NCBI GenBank assembly: GCA_963803875.1
Contig: CAWDOA010000008.1
Location: forward strand, 496,001-560,000
DNA from: JABDIY01 sp963803875
GTDB taxonomy: Bacteria > Actinomycetota > Acidimicrobiia > Acidimicrobiales > SZUA-35
Direction of reading: 5' to 3'
Length of the DNA: 64,000 nucleotides
Shown here in pieces: positions 19,892-29,275 of this stretch; the first letter of the stretch is position 1, and every line of letters begins with the position of its first letter. The translations under genes were made by a program, and so were the position numbers. The notes under the pieces were generated by a model. The model worked only from the letters and a program-made list of their open reading frames with translations. It had not been told where the DNA came from and did not search any database.

Positions 19892-22007
19892 CAGTGGTCC
19901 TCGATCCACAGGAAGGCGGGAATCGAGTTGCCGTCCACGTCGACATCGGCGACGCGTTCGAACGGGTAACGTTCGCTGACCGCTTCGGCTATGTCAGCGC
20001 CAACCAGCACTGAGCCGTGCTCTGCTCGATCGGCAAGGGCCAGTGCGTCGCTCACCGGGTCACCCCACACTTCGAACGAGAATTGGGTATCCCCCACGAT
20101 GCCCGCCTCCACGTCACCCGACAGCGACCCCAACCCGAAGATCGAGACCCCAGTTGTTGAGCTTGCTCAGGGACTCGATCTTTCGATCGATAGCGACCGC
20201 AAACTCCATGGCCCGCTGCCTCTGGTCCAGCCGTGGCTCCATCATCCCGCAAGCAGCCAGATACCCCAAGCTTCCACCTCTGATCTTTTCGACTCCGGCC
20301 TCGGCTGCGAGCGAATCGAAGGTGCCGATGATCTCGTCGAGGACATGTTTCCCATCGCCGGGAGATGCGCTTCGAGCGAATCGACTGAACCCGGCCAGGC
20401 TGGCAGAGATGATCGTGACGTTGGGATAGGTGTCCGCGACCTCGGACTCTCCGGCGCTGACTCGAACGGCGATCTTGGCCGGCATGAGGTTGAGGATCAA
20501 CGACTGGGTCTCGGATCGTTGCTGCTCGATCGTCTGGCGTTGAGATCGCATGTCGCCGACCATGTGATCCACCGCAGATGCCAGCTGCCCGATCTCGTCG
20601 CTCCTGCCGACGGGCACCGGGCGATCAGACTCTGCGTCTCCGGCGTTCGCGCGTCCACGCGATCAAGGAGTTGATCGGTTTGACGAACTGGGCGCTGAGG
20701 ATCATCGAGAGTGCTGTGAGTACGAGGATGATCGCTCCCAGGGCAATAAGCAGCGATTGTTGGAGTGAAGTCACCGGATCCTCGGCCTCGCTCAGGTCCC
20801 GTTCGGTGACGATTGCCCAGTCGAGCCCGGGGGGTAGCTCCAACGGGCCGAAGCTACTGAGTGACACGGCTCCGTGATAGGAGGTGATCACTTCAGTCCC
20901 GGACCGACCCCGCAAGGCATCTTGTGCCGCAACAGTCTCGATGCGCTGCCGTAGAACACTGTGTCCCGCAGCAACGACCGCGTCGGCGGTGGTTGCCGAC
21001 GTCCCAGCCTCAACCACTCTGGCGCGATACTCCCCAGGGTCCTCGCTCAACAAACGCGACGTCGAACGCATGGCCTCGTCGCGACCCACGAGGTAGGCCT
21101 CACCGGTGTCCCCAAAACCGGCGACGGCCCAATCCTGGCTCGCTGTCATCACGTTGTTGATTTCGCCCATCGGAAGGTGGAACGCCAAGATCCCCAACAG
21201 CCGCTGATCCACCGGGTTGAAGATGGGGGCCGCTACGAACGCAGCCGGTTCATCGGAAAGAGGCCGGTAGAAGTCGTAGTCCACGAAGGTCACCGCGCCA
21301 GGGGATGGATTGCGCTCCACTTCCTTCACCAGGTCGGCCAGCGAACTCCTGCCCCAAGGGCCCGACGAAAGGCTTGTACCGAAGTCGACCTCCTTCTTGA
21401 CCGAATACACGATGCGATTGTCGACCGGTTCGATGATGAAGATGTCGTGATAGCCAAATCGTTCCGCATAGTTTCTGAAGCTCGGATGGAATCGTGCGTG
21501 CACACGGCTGTAGAACGATCCGTCCGATGCCTCATCCAAACCAGCCCTCTGCCCGGATGGTTCGGGATTGTTCACAACGTAGTAGTGCTGAAGGTACTGC
21601 GTCACCGGATCGCGCGGCAGGAACTGGTCGACCGTCAGGTTCAGGTTTGGATCGAACCCGGCAGCGAAGTCGCGGTAGAACGTTTGGGCTGATTCGCCCC
21701 ATCCGGGGATTGTTTCCTCCTGTGCCAGCTGTTCGGTGGCAACCGTGAACTCGGCTGCGGCGGTGACCATGTTCCGGTCTTGGCTGAGAATTGACGCCTG
21801 GGCCTCGATCCCGGCGATGTACCGCTCGACGAGTTCGGTTCGTGATGCCCGCTGGGCAGAAAGGTTGTCCAACACCGAATCGCTGATCGCTCGCTGGCTG
21901 GAAGTGAAACTGATCGCGGCGACAACCAGAACCGAGGCGATGGAAACGCAGAGAACGGCGGCCAGGAGTTTGGACTTCACACTCAAACGTCGGAGCACGA
22001 CAGTCAC
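19891..22007 (-). CDS. Membrane sensor with extracellular domain, HAMP-like linker and degenerate class III cyclase domain, two frameshifts
   Basis: One transmembrane helix near the N-terminus (LLAAVLCVSIASVLVVAAI), a large extracellular domain of dCACHE type (FGYHDIFIIEPVDNRIVYSV, FGDTGEAYLVGRD), a second helix (LLIALGAIILVLTALSMIL), a HAMP-like stretch (GRSDEIGQLASAVDHM) and a class III nucleotide-cyclase fold. Frame changes near 20645 and 20120 separate the pieces. In the cyclase fold the two metal aspartates are missing: VTIISASLAGFSRF has Ser for the first, and KIRGGSLGYLAACG lacks the GD of the second, while FEVWGDPVSDA is retained. It is therefore probably a non-catalytic receptor or nucleotide-binding module. 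It is the first gene of the channel operon. Confidence 0.82.
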
Positions 22008-22019
22008 AGTAGTGGTGGG

Positions 22020-23072
22020 GTGACCGGCGACCCTCCGCAGGGCAATCCCAAACGCGATTCGGGCAGTGAACCCAAGCTCGGGAGCCGAGTCTGCTTCACT
22101 TGTTCGATCGACGCATTTTCCGCGCCCCTCACGCGATTGGGACTTCTTTCCCTCCTGGCGCTGCTGGTCCTCGGGCTCTCTGTCCTCGCAGTGCCTGCGT
22201 TGCTGTCCGACGACGTCGTTGAACCCGAAACCGCCGACGAGGCGGCCGACACGGCCCTCGCCAACGAAACGGTCAACGACGGCGATCAGGCCACCGAGCG
22301 GGTGCTTCTGGCCACGGCTCGGGTGAGTGACACCGGCATAGTGCTTGACGGACTCGTGAGCACCGAAGGCCAGCGCGACGCTCTGGTAGACGCAGCGCGG
22401 CGGCGGGTCGGCCCGGCCCGCGTGGAGGACGAGCTCGAAGTTGCAACCGGGCTTACCTCATCCACAGGCCGTGACAACGGTGTGGTCGCGCTTCAGAGCT
22501 TCCTGACCGGCGTTCCGGATGGCGTCACGATCGCAGCCACCAGCGCCGACGGCCGATTCGAAGTGATCGGTGAAGCCACTGACGCCGAGGCAGCTGCAGC
22601 GGTCAACGCGCTCCTGAGCACTGTCGCTGCAGCGTCACCGGGAATAGAAACCGTCAACGAGGTGACCGTGCCCCCGCCACCTCCCCCCACTCAAGCCGAA
22701 CTCGCTGCCGCTGCACAGGTAGAACTGGACAGCATGAACGCACGCCTGCGCGACGAGGTGCTCTACGCCACCGGCAAGAATGAGCCAACCGACGAGTTCA
22801 AGTCTCTTCTGAACCAGCTTCCCGACATCCTCACCCGCCATCCCGCCGTGCAGGTAGAGATCGCAGGCCACACCGACGACCGCGGCTCCGAAGGCGGCAA
22901 CCAGAAGCTCAGCGAGGAACGAGCCAACGCGGCCATGGCGTACCTGGTGGAAATCGGTGTACCGGCCGAACGTCTGACCGCTCGCGGCGTGGGCGAGTCC
23001 GAGCCGATTGATACCAACACCACCCGCGATGGCAGAGCTCGTAACCGCCGCGTGGAACTCACTGCTTCCTGA
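22020..23072 (+). CDS. OmpA-family protein with BON-like repeats and N-terminal membrane anchor
   Basis: A 350-residue protein with one N-terminal hydrophobic segment (LGLLSLLALLVLGLSVLAVPA), an acidic stretch, two short domains resembling BON/Pal-associated repeats (about residues 90-215), a proline run and a C-terminal OmpA domain (VEIAGHTDDRGSEGGNQKLSEERA, ARNRRVEL) that binds peptidoglycan. This resembles ArfA/OmpATb-type actinobacterial proteins. Its GTG start lies only 12 bases from the divergent start of the sensor gene, so promoters must overlap coding DNA or the start is further in. A role in the cell envelope near the mechanosensitive-channel operon is an inference. Confidence 0.85.
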   Translation: MTGDPPQGNPKRDSGSEPKLGSRVCFTCSIDAFSAPLTRLGLLSLLALLVLGLSVLAVPALLSDDVVEPETADEAADTALANETVNDGDQATERVLLATARVSDTGIVLDGLVSTEGQRDALVDAARRRVGPARVEDELEVATGLTSSTGRDNGVVALQSFLTGVPDGVTIAATSADGRFEVIGEATDAEAAAAVNALLSTVAAASPGIETVNEVTVPPPPPPTQAELAAAAQVELDSMNARLRDEVLYATGKNEPTDEFKSLLNQLPDILTRHPAVQVEIAGHTDDRGSEGGNQKLSEERANAAMAYLVEIGVPAERLTARGVGESEPIDTNTTRDGRARNRRVELTAS

Positions 23073-23135
23073 GTACGTCGCCGCTGTTGTGGTTGTGAGC
23101 GAGACCCCGCCGACGCTGCGCTCACCGCTCTGGAT

Positions 23136-25256
23136 TCAGTACGAGCGGAGCGCAAAGGGTAGAACGGTGCTGGCTCCCGCGTCCATGAGCAGCGACGCTG
23201 CGACAGCAAAGGTCCAGCGGCTGCGGCATTCCTCGTCGACCAGCAAGACCGGGCCTCGTAGTAGCTCCGGTGTGGGCATGCCGTTGGTATCGAGCAGCAG
23301 GCGACCCTGGGCATTGCTCACCTGGTGAGCCGAGTTCGACATGGTGTCTTGGAAGACGTCGTGTCCAGGTTTGGAGTGCAGCGGGTAGTAGACCGGAAGT
23401 TTTCCCAGTGACCCGATGGCCTCGGCCACGCCGATCACCAGATCGGACCGGCGCCGTGACGGCATCGCACAAATCCAGCTGGGCCGAGCAACCCAATCCC
23501 AGCGCTTGAGCACCTGAGCGCAGGCCGTAACGAGCTCGGTTGGGATCTCGGGACGGTTGCCGGCCTCGGTCTCATCGATGAGGAGTTGGACGATCGGGTT
23601 CCAGCCTCCGTCACCGATACGGGCAAGGGCGCGACCGGGCTCTGCTTGATGCTTGATTCGCCCTTTCACAGTTTCCAGACCCGAGGGCCATTGCTTGCGG
23701 GGTTCGATCACGATGTCGCCGCCTCGTAGCAGCTCCGACGCCTGAGCGACCCGAGTGGGATCAGGCTGATGGTGCCAGCTGAGATCGGCGCAGTGATCAC
23801 AGCGGCCGCAGTCTGAGGCCTCGGGGTCGTCCAACGCTTCGCGCAGGTAGCGAAGCCGGCACCCATCACGATTGGCCCAGTGGCGCATCTGGGTGCTCTC
23901 GTCGCGCCGTAGTGCCTTCAACGCGGCCACCATCTCACCGTTGTAGACCCACGGTTGGTCTGTGCGTATCCAGCCGCTCCCCTCCCGTGCGACGGCACCG
24001 TCGACATCCAGAATGCTCAGCAGCGTCCCCAGGCGGCTTCGGCCGAGATTCGCAGTGACCTCGAGCTGAGCCACCGACGTGGGTGAAACCCGGTTCAGCT
24101 GATCCAGAACCGTCCAACACACCTGCTCGGTGGGCATGGACACCGACTCGAACCACTTCCACACCTGCTCATCCTCGTTCGGACGGGGTAGGGCTATCAC
24201 TTCGGCCCGCTCGATGGCTCGGCCCGCCCGTCCGATCTGCTGGTAGTACGCAACCGGGGACGGCGGCAGGCCAAGATGCACACAGAACGCCAGATCCCCC
24301 TTGTCGAAACCCATACCCAGGGCCGAGGTGGCGACCAGCGCCTTGATTCGGTTGGTGCGGAGCGCCTCCTCCCGTTCCAACCGTTGCTCGGGTGGTACCG
24401 CGCCGGTGTAGGACTGGGCGCTCACCCCTGACCGTTGGAGCCATTCCGACGTCGCCTCCGCTTGAGCAACCGTGAGGCAGTACACGATTCCCGATCCGCT
24501 GAGCTTGGGGATCGTTTCGGCGAGCCAGGCCAAACGGTGGGCATCGTCGGGGAGGTCGACGACGGACAGGTGCAGCGACAGGCGATCGAGCGAAGTCCTC
24601 AAGACGGTTGTGTCTTGGCCGAGCTGTGCCGCCACATCATCGGTGACCCGCTGGTTGGCCGTGGCGGTGGTGGCCAGCACCGGTGTGTCCGGACTCAACT
24701 CGTTGAGCAAGCTGCGCAACCGCCGGTAGTCGGGACGGAAGTCGTGACCCCAATCGGAGATGCAGTGAGCCTCATCGCACACCAGGGCAAACGGTCGCTG
24801 CCGAATGGTCTGGAACACCTGGGCCACGAACCGCCGGTTGGCGAGGCGTTCGGGAGATATGAGCAACAGATCGACCTCATCGGCGAGAATGCGCTGTTCG
24901 GTTTCGAGCCATGAATCGTTGTTGGCTGAGTTGATCGAGGCTGCGCTGAGGCCAAGCTTCTCGGCCGCAGCGACCTGATCCCGCATGAGCGCCAAGAGGG
25001 GCGACACCACCACGGTTGGACCCCACCCTCGATCCCGGAGCATCCGGGTTGCCGAGAAGTACACCGCTGACTTTCCGAACCCGGTTCTGGCCACGAGCAG
25101 GGTTCGATGCCCGTCGACCAACATTGCCTGCACCGCCGACAATTGCTCGGGCCGTGGCCGGGCGTCGGGCCCGGCCAGGGTTTGCACATGCTGAGCGACC
25201 TCGGTTTGCACCTCGTCTGCTGTTGGCCGAATGGGTTGGATCGTCAAGCTTGCCAT
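23136..25256 (-). CDS. RecQ-family ATP-dependent DNA helicase with C-terminal phosphoribosyltransferase-like tail
   Basis: A 706-residue superfamily 2 helicase that unwinds DNA 3' to 5'. Visible motifs: Walker A ARTGFGKSAVYF, DEAH box VCDEAHCISDWGHDFRPDY, TTATANQRV, motif VI QQIGRAGRA and a zinc site built from CRLRYL and CGRCDHC. The last 100 residues (GPVLLVDEECRSRWTFAVAA) resemble a PRPP-binding loop of ComF/phosphoribosyltransferases, a fusion seen in actinobacterial RecQ-like proteins. ATG 25256 (MASLTIQP) fits better than a start ten codons earlier. Not in an operon; it converges with the OmpA-like gene. Confidence 0.92.
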   Translation of the reverse strand: MASLTIQPIRPTADEVQTEVAQHVQTLAGPDARPRPEQLSAVQAMLVDGHRTLLVARTGFGKSAVYFSATRMLRDRGWGPTVVVSPLLALMRDQVAAAEKLGLSAASINSANNDSWLETEQRILADEVDLLLISPERLANRRFVAQVFQTIRQRPFALVCDEAHCISDWGHDFRPDYRRLRSLLNELSPDTPVLATTATANQRVTDDVAAQLGQDTTVLRTSLDRLSLHLSVVDLPDDAHRLAWLAETIPKLSGSGIVYCLTVAQAEATSEWLQRSGVSAQSYTGAVPPEQRLEREEALRTNRIKALVATSALGMGFDKGDLAFCVHLGLPPSPVAYYQQIGRAGRAIERAEVIALPRPNEDEQVWKWFESVSMPTEQVCWTVLDQLNRVSPTSVAQLEVTANLGRSRLGTLLSILDVDGAVAREGSGWIRTDQPWVYNGEMVAALKALRRDESTQMRHWANRDGCRLRYLREALDDPEASDCGRCDHCADLSWHHQPDPTRVAQASELLRGGDIVIEPRKQWPSGLETVKGRIKHQAEPGRALARIGDGGWNPIVQLLIDETEAGNRPEIPTELVTACAQVLKRWDWVARPSWICAMPSRRRSDLVIGVAEAIGSLGKLPVYYPLHSKPGHDVFQDTMSNSAHQVSNAQGRLLLDTNGMPTPELLRGPVLLVDEECRSRWTFAVAASLLMDAGASTVLPFALRSY

Positions 25257-25309
25257 GGCACCGAACCTATTGGCGGGGTGCGACACCGTTGATGGCGTCG
25301 CGGGCGACT

Positions 25310-26569
25310 TCAGTCGATCAATTCGTACTCGTCGGAATCCATGTCCACTTGGATCTCGCCGACCTTCAGATCGGCTTCGATCCTCAGGGTGGGTCCGTCC
25401 AGCTCCTGGTTGAACACCAGCGTGGCGCCGTCCTGGAAGTCCCGGTTGACGCGATCACCGAACGTGACGTCGCCCCCGTCGACCAGCACGACCTCGGTCC
25501 GATGGTCATCGGGAAGATCCAGTTCGAGCAAACCGGCGATGAGACGGGTGCTCACCGTCTGATCCTCGGTCAGTTCGAGATCATCGAAATCGAGCGCCAT
25601 GTTGCCGGCGCCAAGGCTGTAGCTGGTCGCGAAGCCCGGATTGTCGAAACGCTCGATCTCGTAGGTCCTCTCCCCTACGCCGTCATCGAACACCTCGCCT
25701 GCGAACAACGTGGTCATGGCAATTCCGAACGAAAGGAAGGCGATCGGAATCAGAGCCCATGCCGGACGGCGGAAGAAGAGGCTGGCAAAGAACCCGAAGA
25801 CAGCAAATCCGAGAAGGATGAACGGATACACGAAGAACGGCACTCCGGCCCCAGTGACCAACAACAATGCGCTCACCAGAGCCGCCGAGCCGAGGGCGAA
25901 CGTCACCACCGGCGGACGGTTCCGCCGGGTTGTCACCGCCGCTTCTTCGGTGCGGGTCATCGCCCAATGATCGGGGTCGTTGGCAAAGGCATGGGGGCCG
26001 GCGGGATCAGCCAGCGCGTCGCCGCTCATGAGACGCTCGGCTTCGATCAGAAGCGGGTCGCGGCTGTCGGGAACCTCGGTCGCCGGTGGCGACGGCGGCC
26101 GCACCGTCCCAGTCGCAGCGGCCGAGGCTTCAGCTTTTGGGTGCTGCCCTCCAACCGCAGGCTCAGATTCCTTGTCCTGGCTCAGAATGTAGATTCCTCC
26201 GCCTACGAGGATTGCCGGCAGGAGGAGTCCGGCACTGATGCCGGCGGAACCACTCATGGCCCCGAAGGCAAAGACTCCGAAGATTCCTGCGACAACGAGG
26301 CGGGTGAGGTTCTGGGTCACGGCAAACTTGGCGGCGCGGGGGTCGAGCTCGTCGGGCAGGCCCGCCCACAGGGCGATGTAGGCCAGGAAACCGACGCCAC
26401 CGAAGAGAATGCTCAGCAGGAACGCGAGGCGAACCCACTTCACTTCCACTTTGAAGAAATTGGCCAAACCCTGAGCGACTCCGCCGAGTGAACCGTTGAC
26501 CGAGCGTCGAAGGCGCTGTTCGGGGGCTGGCAGGTTGGTTGGTGATGAGGTGTGGGCTGATGTGTTCAT
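25310..26569 (-). CDS. PspC-domain membrane protein with DUF2154-like C-terminal region
   Basis: A 419-residue membrane protein. The N-terminal PspC domain (RRSVNGSLGGVAQGLANFFKV) is followed by hydrophobic helices, a proline- and alanine-rich linker, more helices (about residues 240-310), and a C-terminal beta-rich domain (GAGNMALDFDDLELTEDQTV) like those of LiaF/toast-rack proteins. ATG 26569 has a strong AGGAGG 8 bases upstream. It is divergent from a PspC histidine kinase gene with an inverted repeat between them. The arrangement matches envelope-stress (LiaFSR/Psp-like) modules, so a role as stress sensor or anti-activator is likely but inferred. Confidence 0.85.
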   Translation of the reverse strand: MNTSAHTSSPTNLPAPEQRLRRSVNGSLGGVAQGLANFFKVEVKWVRLAFLLSILFGGVGFLAYIALWAGLPDELDPRAAKFAVTQNLTRLVVAGIFGVFAFGAMSGSAGISAGLLLPAILVGGGIYILSQDKESEPAVGGQHPKAEASAAATGTVRPPSPPATEVPDSRDPLLIEAERLMSGDALADPAGPHAFANDPDHWAMTRTEEAAVTTRRNRPPVVTFALGSAALVSALLLVTGAGVPFFVYPFILLGFAVFGFFASLFFRRPAWALIPIAFLSFGIAMTTLFAGEVFDDGVGERTYEIERFDNPGFATSYSLGAGNMALDFDDLELTEDQTVSTRLIAGLLELDLPDDHRTEVVLVDGGDVTFGDRVNRDFQDGATLVFNQELDGPTLRIEADLKVGEIQVDMDSDEYELID

Positions 26570-26624
26570 GCTTGGATCCTCCTCTCCCGACACACTCTCG
26601 CCCATCCGGATGAACCTTGACCGG

Positions 26625-26654
26625 ACCCTGAGAACCTCAGGGTCATGTCAGGGT
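26625..26654. promoter_or_regulatory. Inverted repeat plus direct copy, candidate response-regulator operator
   Basis: ACCCTGA (26625-26631) and TCAGGGT (26637-26643) form a perfect 7-bp inverted repeat with 5-bp spacing, and TCAGGGT recurs at 26648-26654. It lies in the 131-bp region between the divergent PspC gene and the kinase gene. Position and symmetry suggest a site for the nearby LuxR-type regulator, controlling both directions. Confidence 0.5.
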
Positions 26655-26700
26655 AGGACCCCGATGCTGTTGACGTCATCACATGCGACAATGACAACAG

Positions 26701-27927
26701 ATGTCATCTGTGGAACCACCGTCGGGCGTATTCGCTCCTACGGCAGCAATTCGGAACGCCCACTGGCGTCTGCCCGACCTTGATGAAGGCAACGCCGTCA
26801 TTGCGGGAGTGGCCAGCGGCGTGGCCAGTGAGCTGGGCGTACCCCGCCACTGGGTTCGGATCGCCTTCGTGGCGCTCTTCGCCGTTCAGGGACTGGGTGG
26901 GTTCCTCTACGTGACGTTGTGGGCACTTCTCAGGTGGGCCCATGCATCGGGCATCGGAGCAGCTCGCGGCGAGCCGATGGGGCTTCGGGGCAAGTCGGAG
27001 CGTCACCGATTGTTGGCGGTCACTCTCATCACCGTCGGGATCGCCGCGGGCGGTGTACCGCTCCTGCCCAGCAACGCCGGACTCGGCTACGGACTGGCCA
27101 CGGTCGCAATGGGTTTGGGACTGGCATGGCGAACAAGCTCGATGGACCGCACCGACATGCCGGGCCGAGAGCGGATCCGTCAGCTGGCCGGCGGTCTTGT
27201 TGCCGTGGTGCTCGGCCTGACTCTGATTCTGACCCAGATCGACGCCTTGCCACTCACGCTCGGTGCCGGCCTCATCGCCGTGGTGGGCACGGTCGTGGTG
27301 GCCGGCCCGTGGCTCTACCAGGTCCTGAGTGACTTCGATGCCGAACGGCAGGCTCGCATCCGATCCGACGAACGGGCCGAGGTTGGCGCTCACATCCACG
27401 ATTCGGTTCTTCAGACCCTGGCCCTGATCCAACAGGTCGACGATCCCCGAACGGCCAAGAACCTGGCACGCCGACAGGAACGTGAGCTGCGCAACTGGCT
27501 CGACCCGAACCGAGCCTCTCGCGTCGGCGGCAGCATCCGGGGCCATCTCGACCAACTGGCGAGCGAGGTGGAGGAACTCCATGGGGTCCCGGTTGAGGTG
27601 GTCGCAGTCGGTGACGCCCTCGTCGATGAACAGGTCGAACCCCTTCTCAAGGCTGCGCGCGAGGCCACGCTCAACGCCGTACGGCATTCGGGGACCCCTC
27701 GGGTGGACATCTTCCTCGAGGTCACCGGCGATCGCGTCGAACTGTTTGTCCGCGACACCGGCCACGGCTTCGATCACAGGGCGATCCCGACCGATCGACG
27801 CGGGGTCAGCCAATCGATCATTGGCAGAATGGAACGGGCCGGGGGTTCGGCCACAATCACCACCGAGATCGGGGAGGGAACCGAAGTGGAACTGATCATC
27901 GATCGCGACCCGAAAGAGCAACCATGA
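26701..27927 (+). CDS. PspC-domain sensor histidine kinase (NarL/LiaS type)
   Basis: A 408-residue kinase with an N-terminal PspC domain (NAVIAGVASGVASELGVP), four or more hydrophobic segments (about residues 50-210), a HisKA_3 phosphoacceptor (VGAHIHDSVLQTLALIQQ, His in HDSV) and a HATPase_c domain (AAREATLNAVRHSG, DTGHGFD). The same PspC fold is found in the divergent gene, so both proteins may sense the same membrane state. Its stop overlaps the response-regulator start by four bases (ATGA). ATG 26701 follows directly after an intergenic region with a TGACGTCA palindrome. Confidence 0.92.
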   Translation: MSSVEPPSGVFAPTAAIRNAHWRLPDLDEGNAVIAGVASGVASELGVPRHWVRIAFVALFAVQGLGGFLYVTLWALLRWAHASGIGAARGEPMGLRGKSERHRLLAVTLITVGIAAGGVPLLPSNAGLGYGLATVAMGLGLAWRTSSMDRTDMPGRERIRQLAGGLVAVVLGLTLILTQIDALPLTLGAGLIAVVGTVVVAGPWLYQVLSDFDAERQARIRSDERAEVGAHIHDSVLQTLALIQQVDDPRTAKNLARRQERELRNWLDPNRASRVGGSIRGHLDQLASEVEELHGVPVEVVAVGDALVDEQVEPLLKAAREATLNAVRHSGTPRVDIFLEVTGDRVELFVRDTGHGFDHRAIPTDRRGVSQSIIGRMERAGGSATITTEIGEGTEVELIIDRDPKEQP

Positions 27928-28567
27928 CCTACGCACCAACCGTCATCCTCGTCGACGACCACGACATGGTTCGGGCCGGTGTCGCCGCCCAACTCGGAGA
28001 CCGGGTGCAGGTGCTGGCCGAAGCCGGCGATGTCGGAGAAGCCATCAACAAGATCCTCGACCGTTCGCCCGAGGTTGTCCTGCTCGACGTCCACCTCCCG
28101 TCGGGTACCGGAGCCGACGTGATCACCGGTGTTCGCTCCGGCGGTGGTGATGATGTTCGGTTCCTTGCCCTCTCGGTGAGCGATGCGCCCGACGACGTGA
28201 TCGCCGTTATTCGAGCAGGGCGCGCGGGTATGTCACCAAGTCCATCAGCGGCGACGACCTCGCTGCCGCCGTCCTGAGGGTCGCCGAGGGCGATGCGGTC
28301 TTCTCCCCTCGGCTGGCCGGGTTCGTGATCGATGCGTTCAGCGCCACGCTTCCAGCGCCCGAAGATCCCGAACTCGATCTGCTGTCGCCTCGCGAGCAGG
28401 AAGTCATGCGTTTGCTGGCCCGCGGGTACGCCTACAAGGAGATCGCCCGCCGTCTCACGATCAGCATCAAGACCGTCGAGACCCATGCATCAAACGTGCT
28501 CCGCAAGCTTCAGGTCTCGAACCGGCACGAGCTGACGCGCTGGGCTGCCAAACGGCGGATTGTCTGA
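27924..28567 (+). CDS. LuxR/NarL-family response regulator, one frameshift
   Basis: Receiver domain (VILVDDHDMVRAG, phosphoacceptor Asp in VVLLDVHLPSGTG) followed by a LuxR-type HTH (LSPREQEVMRLLARGYAYKEIA, IKTVETHASNVLRKL). The receiver frame breaks near 28220; restoring one G in the GGG run gives AGARGYVTKS and joins the two parts into about 214 residues of normal length. It is co-translated with the PspC kinase and presumably regulates the PspC genes through the repeat upstream of the kinase. The break is most likely a base-call deletion. Confidence 0.92.
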
Positions 28568-28570
28568 GGA

Positions 28571-29275
28571 CTACCAGGCGCTCGTAGCGAGCACCCCGCC
28601 GTCCACAACCACATTCGTGCCGGTGATCCATCGAGCGAGGTCGGATGCCAGGAATGCAACCGCTAGGGCAACATCGCGGCCGGTGCCCAGGCGTCGCAGC
28701 GGAGCAGCCCGGGTGTAACGATCTACGCCTTCGGGCCATGCATCGGCAAGTCCATCCCGGTCGATGAGACCAGGGCTGACGCTGTTGATCCGAATGCCCT
28801 TGGGCCCCAGTTCAGCCGCAGCCGCACGGGTGTGCATGATCACCGCCGCCTTGACCGTGGAGTAGTGGCTGTGGGCAATGGCCGGCTGGAGTCCTTCGAT
28901 GCTGGCGATGTTGACGACCGATGAGCCGTCTCCCATCAAACCGGCTGCAACCTGGGTGACGTAGTGGACCGCTGACAAGCCTGCACCCACAACCTCGGTC
29001 CACTCCTCAGCGCTGATCTGGTCGAACGGGGTGACGGGCTGGAGCGCAGCGTTGTTGACCACGATGTGGAGCCCGTCGTGCTGCTGGGTCACTTCGGTGA
29101 GAAACCGATCGACCTGTGTACGGTCGGACAGGTCGGCGCTGTTCTCTCCCGAACGTCCTGTGTGGCGTACGACGTGAGCCCCAGCCTCAGCAAGGACATC
29201 GGCGATGATGGACCCGATGCCGGCCCGTGCCCCGGTGACTACCGCGACCTTGCCAGACAGATCTATATGAAGCAT
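28571..29275 (-). CDS. Short-chain dehydrogenase/reductase
   Basis: NAD(P)-dependent oxidoreductase of the classical SDR family. Cofactor site VVTGARAGIGSIIADVL, the NNAA motif (VVNNAALQP), catalytic Ser in VVNIASIEG and the YxxxK pair (HYSTVKAAVIMH), ending WITGTNVVVDGGV. About 234 residues from ATG 29275 (MLHIDLSGKVAVVTG); a longer in-frame start would run into mtnA. The start codons of this gene and mtnA overlap on opposite strands (CATG), so one of them probably starts further in. Substrate not predictable. Confidence 0.87.
   Translation of the reverse strand: MLHIDLSGKVAVVTGARAGIGSIIADVLAEAGAHVVRHTGRSGENSADLSDRTQVDRFLTEVTQQHDGLHIVVNNAALQPVTPFDQISAEEWTEVVGAGLSAVHYVTQVAAGLMGDGSSVVNIASIEGLQPAIAHSHYSTVKAAVIMHTRAAAAELGPKGIRINSVSPGLIDRDGLADAWPEGVDRYTRAAPLRRLGTGRDVALAVAFLASDLARWITGTNVVVDGGVLATSAW

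Noticed and set aside
25016..26491. A 491-codon plus-strand frame opposite the RecQ start and the PspC gene
   Set aside because: It is antisense to two clear minus-strand genes with a good ribosome-binding site, and has no recognisable motif.
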